From RGIG995 sp045652445 (GTDB lineage: Bacteria > Bacillota > Clostridia > Oscillospirales > UBA644), in assembly GCA_045652445.1 (NCBI GenBank), contig JAZRUJ010000057.1, forward strand, positions 1 through 13,000: a stretch of DNA of 13,000 nt, in the 5' to 3' direction. Position numbers and translations under genes: made by a program. Position 1 is the stretch's first letter; every line of letters begins with the position of its first letter. Below the pieces are notes generated by a model. The model did not search any database. It was given only the letters and a program-made list of their open reading frames with translations, and was not told where the DNA came from. Shown in pieces: positions 1-5,221 of the stretch.

Positions 1-1567
1 TCAAACCGCCGTGACCGAGGGCAGAAAGACGGCGTTTGTGGGCCAATTCTGCCAAGGGGTTGGTCTGATCCATAAATTGAGACAAGGGAGAAGATCCGAA
101 GAATTCCCGGATCGCGGCAGAAACGGGACGGGTGTTCAACAGGTTTTGAGGAGTGACCACTTCCGTGTTCTGCATATTCATTTTTTCCCGAACGGAACGT
201 TCCATACGGGCAAAACCGATCCGCATTTGGTTCTGCAGAAGTTCACCAACGGAACGAATCCGGCGGTTGCCCAGATGGTCGATGTCGTCAATGGTGCCGA
301 CACCGTGCTGCAAGCCAATGAAATAGTTAACCGAAGCAAAAATGTCTTCGTTGCAGACCGTCAAGGGAATCAGTTCGGGCAGACGGGTACGGCATTCTTC
401 TACAAGAGCCGCTTCATCGTCGCCGCACTTTTCCAGGATTTCTTTCAGAACGGAGAACTTAACCCATTCGTTTACCCCTGCCTTGAGAGGATCGAAGGAG
501 ACAAAGTTCTTCATGTCTACCATGCCGTTGGAGAAGACCCGGAGTTCGGTTTCGTCGGCAAGTTTCAGGTAGACTTCGTAGACACCGGAAGCTTCGATCT
601 TGTGAGCCAGGTCGGAAGAAACCACGGTGCCGATGTCTGCAATGACTTCACCGGTGAGAGGAGCCACCACAGGGCGGGACAGTTCATGTCCGACGATTCT
701 GCCGGAGAGAGCCATCTTTTTATTATATTTGTAGCGACCGACACGGGTCAGGTCGTAGGTACGTTCATTGAAGAAGAGATTGTCGATGTGGGAAATGGCG
801 GATTCCACGGTAGCGGGTTCGCCGGGACGGAGTTTCTTATACAGTTCCACCAAGGCGGTGCCACGGTTGTTGGAAACGTCCTTGTCCAAGGTTGCCAGAA
901 TGCTGGCGTCTTCCCCGAAGGTTTCTTTAATCTGTGCGTCGGATTCGATGCCGAAAGCACGGATCAACGTAGTGACGGGGAACTTCTTGCCCTTATCCAC
1001 ACGAACGTAAAGCACGTTGTTGGCATCGGTTTCATATTCCACCCAGGGGCCGCGGTTGGGCATGACGGTTCCGGCAAACAGTTTGTGTCCGATCTTATCG
1101 GTTTCCAGGGTATAATAGATCCCGGGAGAACGAACCAACTGGGAAACAACGACACGTTCTGCACCGTTGATCACGAAAGTACCGGTTTCGGTCATCAGGG
1201 GGAAATCACCGAAGAAAATGCTCTGTTCCTGAATTTCCCCGGTCTGATGATTGGTCAGACGACAGGTAACGTGCAGGGGAGCGGCGTAGGTCACGTCCCG
1301 TTCCCGGCATTCTTCTACGGTATACTTGGGTTTTTCGTCGATCTTATAGTCCACATAATCCAAACGGATCACACCGGTGTGGTCTATAATGTTCGAAGAA
1401 TCTTTCAGGACCGACTTCATACCTTCTTCCACAAACCAGCGGTAGGAATCCAGCTGGATGTTAATCAGGTTAGGAAGTTCGTACTTCTGACTGGGCTTGC
1501 CGAAGTTTACGCGATCGCTTTTTCCGAAATTTTCGAAAAACGCACCGACTTCTTTGGGGTCCAACAT
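1..1567 (-). CDS. rpoB: RNA polymerase beta subunit, N-terminal part (runs off the window)
   Basis: This is the beta subunit of DNA-dependent RNA polymerase, which forms half of the catalytic cleft and carries the rifamycin pocket. The first 522 codons are present; the rest lies beyond the left edge. The reading frame opens with MLDPKEVGAFF, contains the early RpoB block ERVVVSQLVRSPGIYY, and ends inside rifampicin cluster I at FFGSSPLSQFMDQ and HKRRLSALGHGGL. Three in-frame ATGs lie close together at 1582, 1576 and 1567. I chose 1567 because GGAG then lies 9 bases upstream, whereas the other two overlap or lack a binding site. The gene has its own consensus promoter and a leader of about 185-200 nt. 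The usual upstream partners rplJ and rplL are absent here. Residues 494 and 519 (E. coli 510 and 535) are Pro and His instead of the usual Gln and Pro. Family identity is certain; only the start codon is open. Confidence 0.98.
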   Translation of the reverse strand, partial: MLDPKEVGAFFENFGKSDRVNFGKPSQKYELPNLINIQLDSYRWFVEEGMKSVLKDSSNIIDHTGVIRLDYVDYKIDEKPKYTVEECRERDVTYAAPLHVTCRLTNHQTGEIQEQSIFFGDFPLMTETGTFVINGAERVVVSQLVRSPGIYYTLETDKIGHKLFAGTVMPNRGPWVEYETDANNVLYVRVDKGKKFPVTTLIRAFGIESDAQIKETFGEDASILATLDKDVSNNRGTALVELYKKLRPGEPATVESAISHIDNLFFNERTYDLTRVGRYKYNKKMALSGRIVGHELSRPVVAPLTGEVIADIGTVVSSDLAHKIEASGVYEVYLKLADETELRVFSNGMVDMKNFVSFDPLKAGVNEWVKFSVLKEILEKCGDDEAALVEECRTRLPELIPLTVCNEDIFASVNYFIGLQHGVGTIDDIDHLGNRRIRSVGELLQNQMRIGFARMERSVREKMNMQNTEVVTPQNLLNTRPVSAAIREFFGSSPLSQFMDQTNPLAELAHKRRLSALGHGGL

Positions 1568-1598
1568 CAACTTCATCTCCATTCCAGTATTTTGACTC

Positions 1599-1627
1599 TT
1601 GATTTTTTCTCGATTTTGTGCTATAAT
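1599..1627 (+). promoter_or_regulatory. Plus-strand promoter inside the rpoB leader
   Basis: TTGATT (1599-1604), a 17-base spacer and a perfect TATAAT (1622-1627) give a near-consensus SigA promoter on the plus strand, with a start near 1634. It points toward the rpoB promoter at 1774-1802, so the two transcripts would be complementary over about 130 bases. It could serve a short antisense RNA or be a distant promoter for the membrane protein gene at 1934 and rnpB. Confidence 0.5.
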
Positions 1628-1633
1628 AGGCTC

Positions 1634-1716
1634 CGGTAAAAAACCGAACCGCCGTTGTGTGTGCCGACGTCAACAGGGCTTCGACAACGAAAAAATCCCA
1701 CTGTTGACAGATTTTT
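1634..1716 (+). ncRNA. Candidate short antisense RNA to the rpoB leader
   Basis: A transcript from the promoter at 1599-1627 would meet a hairpin of about 10 bp with one bulge (1669-1708: arms GTCAACAG and CTGTTGAC, extended by GG/CC), then five T residues at 1712-1716. This is a plausible but weak intrinsic terminator because three bases separate the stem from the T-run. The product would be about 80 nt and wholly complementary to the rpoB 5' leader. No RNA family is recognised. The same hairpin could simply be an rpoB leader structure. Confidence 0.3.
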
Positions 1717-1773
1717 CCAAATCGTCCACCCAAAAAAGGGCATACTCCCATTATCCTATTATGGCAATATACA

Positions 1774-1802
1774 ATTTTATCACAAGTTCAAGGGTTTGTC
1801 AA
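1774..1802 (-). promoter_or_regulatory. rpoB promoter, SigA type
   Basis: On the minus strand there is a perfect -35 TTGACA (1797-1802), a 17-base spacer and -10 TAAAAT (1774-1779). Transcription would begin near 1767 and leave a leader of about 200 nt before the rpoB ATG. The leader contains a strong stem-loop (1669-1708, arms GTCAACAG/CTGTTGAC) without a following T-run on this strand, so it does not look like an attenuator for rpoB. Confidence 0.75.
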
Positions 1803-1933
1803 GGACTTGGGGCGATTTTCTGCACAAAAAACTGATTTTTGTGAATAGTGCTATTTTTTGAGGGGTTTTTAGGACATAAAATCTCTGTTGTGAACAAAAT
1901 CCGATTTTTATGGTTCAAAGGAGCCGGATTTTT

Positions 1934-2227
1934 ATGGCAAAATTACCGAATCAAAATCTCCACGGTGCGGAGCTGACCGCCGGGACGGTGATGGTGCTTT
2001 CTTTCACCTTTGTATTGATGATCGTGCTGATTATCATGGGGGTCAAGGTGGATCTGCCCGTACTCATCGGCGTGGGTCCCGGATTTTTTCTCCTGGGGGT
2101 GCTTCTCTGCCTTCCCAATCTGAAAAATTGGATTCGAGGCAAGATCAAAGAGCATCGCATTCGCACGGGAAAAGAAATCCCCCAACCCACCAAAACCTGG
2201 AATCCCAACCATCGGTTTGACGATTAA
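1934..2227 (+). CDS. Small two-helix membrane protein, unknown function
   Basis: A 97-residue protein that I do not recognise. It starts MAKLPNQNLHG, has two hydrophobic segments (about residues 15-37, rich in V, L, M and I, and 42-61, with GVGPGFFLLGVLL), then a basic stretch (NWIRGKIKEHRIRTGK) and a polar, Pro-rich C terminus. It is probably a hairpin in the cytoplasmic membrane with a charged cytoplasmic tail. I chose ATG 1934 because AGGAG lies 10 bases upstream; an in-frame ATG at 1910 has no binding site. The sequence around both ATGs is a short duplication (GATTTTTATGG occurs twice), which may explain the double start. It lies 26 bases before rnpB with no terminator between them, so read-through into rnpB is possible. 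No clear promoter is visible in the 100 bases upstream. Confidence 0.6.
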   Translation: MAKLPNQNLHGAELTAGTVMVLSFTFVLMIVLIIMGVKVDLPVLIGVGPGFFLLGVLLCLPNLKNWIRGKIKEHRIRTGKEIPQPTKTWNPNHRFDD

Positions 2228-2237
2228 AAATAAAATA

Positions 2238-2609
2238 TTTTTCTTCTTTATTATGTAAACATTTTGAGCGATCGCGGGCATCAAACGAAAGGCGATGCCT
2301 GAGGAAAGTCCGGGCTCCTACGGGAAAGAATAACGGATAACGTCCGCCGAAGGTGACTTCCGAGACAGTGCAACAGAAAACAACCGCCGCAAGGTAAGGG
2401 TGAAAAGGCGAGGTAAGAGCTCACCGGAGAGGTGGTAACATCTCTCGCTGTGTAAACCTTATTCGGAGCAATGCCGTGATGTGACCCCACAGGTCTCCCG
2501 TCCGGGGTACAGAGGCAGCTGGAGATATGCGGTAACGCATATTCGAGATAGATGATCGCATAACACAGAACCCGGCTTACAGAAATGTTTACATAATAAA
2601 GAAGAAAAA
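2238..2609 (+). repeat. 27-bp perfect inverted repeat bracketing rnpB (extended P1)
   Basis: The left arm (2238-2264) and right arm (2583-2609) are exact reverse complements over 27 bases, and pairing stops abruptly on both sides. In the transcript they bring the two ends of RNase P RNA together as a helix far longer than the roughly 10 bp of P1 in E. coli. Beyond the inner end only TGA separates it from P2. Such a helix could be cut by a double-strand-specific nuclease such as RNase III; that is inference. Confidence 0.9.
2254..2593 (+). ncRNA. rnpB: RNase P RNA (class A)
   Basis: This is the catalytic RNA of ribonuclease P, which removes 5' leaders from tRNA precursors. The universally conserved P4 strands are present: GAGGAAAGTCCGGGCTCC (2301-2318) and ACAGAACCCGGCTTA (2565-2579). 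Also visible are P2 (GCGATC 2268-2273 with GATCGC 2554-2559), a P3-like stem (GGCATC...GATGCC), the block GGTAAGGGTGAAAAGG, the GAGCAA motif, an L15-like AGGT segment that would pair with the tRNA 3' ACCA, and a hairpin ATATGCG-GTAA-CGCATAT with a GNRA loop. The layout is class A, not the class B found in Bacillus. P1 can extend to 27 perfect base pairs, so the mature ends inside that helix are estimated, not read. No separate promoter was found; a terminator follows at 2616-2650. Confidence 0.95.
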
Positions 2610-2615
2610 AGCAAG

Positions 2616-2650
2616 ACCCCCGCCGTGAGGCGGGGGTTGTTTTTATTTTC
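2616..2650. terminator. Bidirectional intrinsic terminator between rnpB and the TrhA unit
   Basis: A 9-bp stem, ACCCCCGCC and GGCGGGGGT (2616-2624 and 2629-2637), closes a four-base loop. On the plus strand it is followed by TGTTTTTATTTT, ending rnpB. On the minus strand, after CTTGC, there are six T residues, ending the transcript from 3411. Confidence 0.88.
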
Positions 2651-2729
2651 TCAATATTTTTTGTAAAAGAAATCGGCTGCTGTAAAACATTCCGACAAAC
2701 AGGCAGAAAAAAGTATATAAAATTCGCAT
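2643..2729 (-). CDS. Possible 28-residue single-helix membrane peptide
   Basis: An open frame of 28 codons begins 10 bases after the TrhA stop codon. GAGGTG sits six bases before its ATG and overlaps that stop, a layout typical of translational coupling. The product begins MRILYTFFCLFVGMF, one hydrophobic segment of about 16 residues, and ends in the basic stretch RFLLQKILRK. Its TAA is only a few bases before the shared terminator, so it would be the last gene of the transcript. I recognise no family. The alternative is chance: it is short, in AT-rich DNA, and I cannot test conservation. Confidence 0.4.
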   Translation of the reverse strand: MRILYTFFCLFVGMFYSSRFLLQKILRK

Positions 2730-2739
2730 CACCGTCACC

Positions 2740-3411
2740 TCAAATCACGTAAAACAAAATGCAAATGAATTGCAAGATGCTTCCCAACACCACAAAAATG
2801 TGGAAAACCGAATGGATATAGCGGCATTTTCGTCCAAAGCCGTAAAACACCGCCCCTACGGTGTAGGAGATCCCTCCCGCCAAAAGCCAGGCGAGTCCCG
2901 GCAGGGGAATGGCTTGCAGGGTGGGTTTTGCCGCCAACACCACGCTCCACCCCATGCCGATATAACAGATCATGGCAAAGATAGAATATTTTTTCAGGTC
3001 GATGGCGGTAAAGGTACTGCCCAAAGCCGCAAATCCCCACACCAGGGCAAACAGACCCCAGGCGGCAAAGGGCGACACAGGGCGAATGGCACAAAGAAGA
3101 ATGGGCGTGTACGTGCCGGCAATTAGCAGATAAATGGTACAATGGTCCAAAACCTGCATGACCTTTTTGGGAAATTCCGTTTTCAACCCATGGTAAACGC
3201 TGGACATGGTGTACAAAATTACCATGGCGGCTCCGTAGACGGAGCACCCCACAACCCCCCAAACATTCCCCCGCAAGGCGGAGACCAAAACGCTGACGGT
3301 CAGAGCAATAACACCAAATCCGCCCCCCACGATGTGGGTGACCATATTAAAGATTTCTTCCCCCCGGGTGTAGTCGGGTAAGATGCGATCCCGAAGCTTG
3401 GTTCTTGTCAT
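2740..3411 (-). CDS. trhA: PAQR / hemolysin III family membrane protein
   Basis: A 223-residue integral membrane protein of the hemolysin III branch of the PAQR superfamily, linked in bacteria to membrane homeostasis; the hemolysin name is historical. Seven hydrophobic segments can be drawn. The family's metal-site signature is complete: SSVYH (S70, H74), D89 in LDHCTIYLLIAGTYTP, and H200 and H204 in HSVFH. The N terminus also has the conserved EE...NMVTHIVG block (E18, E19, H26). I start at 3411 (MTRTKLRD) because AAAGGA lies 8 bases upstream; the frame stays open further up but without a binding site. It has its own promoter at 3457-3485, is isolated from trpB by a terminator, and may be coupled to the 28-codon frame downstream. 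Length is normal. The family is secure; the enzymatic activity, if any, is not known from sequence. Confidence 0.93.
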   Translation of the reverse strand: MTRTKLRDRILPDYTRGEEIFNMVTHIVGGGFGVIALTVSVLVSALRGNVWGVVGCSVYGAAMVILYTMSSVYHGLKTEFPKKVMQVLDHCTIYLLIAGTYTPILLCAIRPVSPFAAWGLFALVWGFAALGSTFTAIDLKKYSIFAMICYIGMGWSVVLAAKPTLQAIPLPGLAWLLAGGISYTVGAVFYGFGRKCRYIHSVFHIFVVLGSILQFICILFYVI

Positions 3412-3456
3412 AACAAAATTCCTTTCCGAAAACAGGTGATGTGTTGTTCTGCTGTT

Positions 3457-3485
3457 ATCATACCCTAATTCCGGCAAAAAAGCAA
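3457..3485 (-). promoter_or_regulatory. Promoter of the trhA unit
   Basis: On the minus strand: -35 TTGCTT (3480-3485), 17-base spacer, -10 TATGAT (3457-3462) preceded by GGG. The start would fall near 3450, giving a leader of about 40 nt that carries the AAAGGA binding site. Confidence 0.6.
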
Positions 3486-3538
3486 CCTACCAAAAGAAAA
3501 ATTGCCTCTCCTTCGAACAACGCCTGTTGTAGAGGAAT

Positions 3539-3579
3539 AAAAAAAACACTCTACTCCCGTATCTACCGAGAGTAGAGTG
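3539..3579 (-). terminator. Intrinsic terminator of trpB
   Basis: Twenty-one bases after the trpB stop the transcript folds into a hairpin with a 10-bp arm CACTCTACTC/GAGTAGAGTG, one mismatch and two more pairs, followed directly by eight T residues and ATT. It makes trpB monocistronic. Confidence 0.9.
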
Positions 3580-3600
3580 CTTGTGTTTTCAAGGGTTTGC

Positions 3601-4818
3601 TTATCGGATTCCGTAATTTTCGATGACGTAATCCATATCTTTGTCGCCACGGCCGGACAGGTTAATCAGCACAGAACCTTTGCCCATTTGCTTGGCAAGT
3701 TTGATGCCGTAAGCCACGGCGTGAGAAGATTCCAGGGCGGGAATGATCCCTTCCATACGGGACAATTCAAAGAACGCGTCGATGGAATCGTTATCATCGA
3801 TCACGTCGTATTTTACTCTGCCCAGGGTATGCAGGAAGGCATGTTCGGGACCGGACGAGGGATAGTCCAGACCGCTGGAGACAGAGTAAACGGGAGCCGG
3901 GTCGCCGTTTACATCTTTCAGCATAATGGAGTTAAAGCCGTGCATGATCCCCTCGGAGCCGTATTGGAGGGATGCGGCGTGATCCCCCAGCTTGGGACCG
4001 CGGCCCAGAGGCTCAATACCGTAGATATCCACGGGATCGTTCAAAAATCCGGCAAAGAAACCGGCGGCGTTGGAACCGCCCCCCACACAGGCGACGATGG
4101 CGTCGGGCAATTCCCCGGTCATGTCCATAAACTGCTGACGGGCTTCGATGCCCACAACGCTCTGGAAATCACGAACCATCATGGGGAAGGGGTGAGGACC
4201 TACCACGGAGCCGATGCAGTAAATGGCGTCTTTGTATTCTCTGGCATAGGCAGCGAAAGCGGCGTCCACGGCTTCTTTCAGAGTTTGAAGCCCGTGGGTT
4301 ACTTCCACCACATTTGCTCCCAAAATCTTCATACGAGCCACGTTGGGAGCTTGCTTTTTAATATCCACGGAACCCATATAAATATCGCATTCCAAACCGA
4401 AGTAAGCGGCGGCGGTGGCAAGGGCAACCCCGTGCTGACCGGCACCGGTTTCGGCGATGACTTTCTTTTTGCCCATATATTTGGCAAGCAGGGCTTCTCC
4501 CATGCAATGGTTGAGTTTGTGTGCCCCGGTATGGTTCAAATCTTCCCGCTTGACGTACAGCTGGACGTTGCCCAACTTATTGGAGAGCCGTTCCAGGTGG
4601 GAAATGGGGGTAGGTCTGCCCTGGAATTCCCGGCGAATGCGACGCAATTCGTCGATGAATTTCCGGGATTTTGCGATGGTGAAATACGCCTCGGTGGTTT
4701 CTTTCATCGCCTGTTTCAATTCTTCGGAAACGTAAACGCCCCCGTAAGGTCCGAAGTATCCTTTTTCATCGGGGTAGTGTTTAAAATAAGTATCAAAATC
4801 AACGCCGTTAAAAATCAT
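3601..4818 (-). CDS. trpB: Tryptophan synthase beta chain
   Basis: A PLP enzyme that condenses indole with L-serine to give L-tryptophan in the cytoplasm. At 405 residues it has the length and motifs of the common TrpB1 type rather than TrpB2. Visible features are the PLP lysine K101 in NHTGAHK, the catalytic glutamate E123 in AETGAGQHG, the glycine-rich phosphate loop GGGSNA (246-251), GLDYPSSGPEHA, ESSHA, and S388 in LSGRGDKD, which contacts the pyridine nitrogen in this family. The start ATG 4818 has GGAGGAG 6 bases upstream. No trpA or other trp gene is next to it, and a terminator follows at once, so it is expressed alone. Control is by a Trp T-box leader and possibly by a Trp-containing leader peptide. 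A solitary, T-box-controlled TrpB fits scavenging of indole or a scattered trp pathway; the rest of the genome is not visible. Confidence 0.97.
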   Translation of the reverse strand: MIFNGVDFDTYFKHYPDEKGYFGPYGGVYVSEELKQAMKETTEAYFTIAKSRKFIDELRRIRREFQGRPTPISHLERLSNKLGNVQLYVKREDLNHTGAHKLNHCMGEALLAKYMGKKKVIAETGAGQHGVALATAAAYFGLECDIYMGSVDIKKQAPNVARMKILGANVVEVTHGLQTLKEAVDAAFAAYAREYKDAIYCIGSVVGPHPFPMMVRDFQSVVGIEARQQFMDMTGELPDAIVACVGGGSNAAGFFAGFLNDPVDIYGIEPLGRGPKLGDHAASLQYGSEGIMHGFNSIMLKDVNGDPAPVYSVSSGLDYPSSGPEHAFLHTLGRVKYDVIDDNDSIDAFFELSRMEGIIPALESSHAVAYGIKLAKQMGKGSVLINLSGRGDKDMDYVIENYGIR

Positions 4819-4880
4819 GGTTTTCTCCTCCGTAAACGATTCATTTTTTCTTTTTCACTTTTATGAGACGAGGATCCCCC

Positions 4881-4910
4881 TCACCATCGCAGCGTGAAAA
4901 TGACAGACAT
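4881..4910 (-). CDS. Candidate Trp leader peptide, MSVIFTLRW-stop
   Basis: Just after the T-box terminator's T-run there is GGAGGA (4917-4922), a six-base spacer, then ATG and nine codons ending TGG TGA. The only tryptophan codon is the last sense codon. GAGG overlapping the stop (4879-4882) can pair with CCTC in 4870-4874, and TCCTC at 4870-4874 can instead pair with GAGGA in the trpB binding site (4825-4831), so ribosome position could affect trpB translation. This recalls the Bacillus subtilis rtpA unit, where a Trp T-box precedes a Trp-rich leader peptide. The other explanation is that the segment 4862-4910 is a small dispersed intergenic repeat, since on the plus strand it resembles common elements ending in AATGACA. 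Confidence 0.35.
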   Translation of the reverse strand: MSVIFTLRW

Positions 4911-4927
4911 GACCATTCCTCCAAAAT

Positions 4928-4954
4928 AAAAAACTTCCAAGCATAACCTGGAAG
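4928..4954 (-). terminator. T-box leader terminator (attenuator) of trpB
   Basis: An 8-bp stem CTTCCAGG/CTTGGAAG with one G-U pair and loop TTATG is followed by six T residues. It lies at the end of the T-box leader and before the trpB binding site, the place of the regulated terminator in T-box systems. Confidence 0.82.
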
Positions 4955-5165
4955 CGTAAAGACAAATTCCGATACTCTCGTACCGTCTCATGCATACCAA
5001 CATATGCTCCGCCTGTTTACGGGTGCGGCTCCCGTCGGCTACTACTCAAGCATTTCTGCCCCTTCGCTCCGCCCTCATGAGTCCATTCCCCAGACCTTTC
5101 CTTACCGCAATCCCACCGTCTGCGGCTCTCTTTGAAGTTCCGAAAAGGGTACTCTTCTCAATCAT
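4955..5165 (-). promoter_or_regulatory. Trp-specific T-box leader (stem I, stem II and pseudoknot)
   Basis: T-box leaders bind uncharged tRNA and then block a terminator. Several conserved parts can be read here: the AGAGTA-like 5' start, AGAGAG followed by CCGCA...GACGGTGGGAT...TGCGG (the kink-turn and apical part of stem I), GGGGAATGGACTC with the specifier triplet UGG at 5083-5085 (Trp codon followed by a purine), and GAGTAGTAGCCGACGGG...CCCGT (the stem II A/B pseudoknot block). UGG matches the downstream gene trpB. The normally invariant UGGN antiterminator motif (GGGUGGNACCGCG) is not recognisable; the nearest candidates are GTTGGTATGC and GACGGTACGAGAG. Identity is therefore firm for the 5' half and uncertain for the discriminator half. 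Confidence 0.82.
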
Positions 5166-5192
5166 CGGTTTTGTATTGATTTAATTTGTAGT

Positions 5193-5221
5193 ATTATATC
5201 ACATTTTCTTGGTTTTGTCAA
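5193..5221 (-). promoter_or_regulatory. trpB T-box promoter, perfect consensus, inside the folC 3' end
   Basis: TTGACA (5216-5221), 17 bases, TATAAT (5193-5198): both hexamers and the spacing are ideal. The -35 box and spacer are also the last codons of folC (Leu-Asp-Lys-Thr-Lys-Lys-Met-stop), and the -10 box follows the TGA directly. The start would be near 5186, about 20 bases before T-box stem I. Confidence 0.88.

Noticed and set aside
11..1639. Long plus-strand open frame (542 codons)
   Set aside because: It is antisense to rpoB, whose translated frame gives unmistakable RpoB motifs; the plus frame gives no recognisable domain.
2281..2490. Minus-strand ORF of 69 codons
   Set aside because: Falls entirely inside RNase P RNA.
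3577..4866. Plus-strand open frame of 429 codons
   Set aside because: Lies antisense to trpB and extends into the leader; no motifs or binding site.
4862..4910. Dispersed intergenic repeat remnant as a firm call
   Set aside because: The plus-strand form resembles common elements ending in AATGACA, but with one copy in the window I cannot show that it is repeated; kept as the alternative to the leader peptide.
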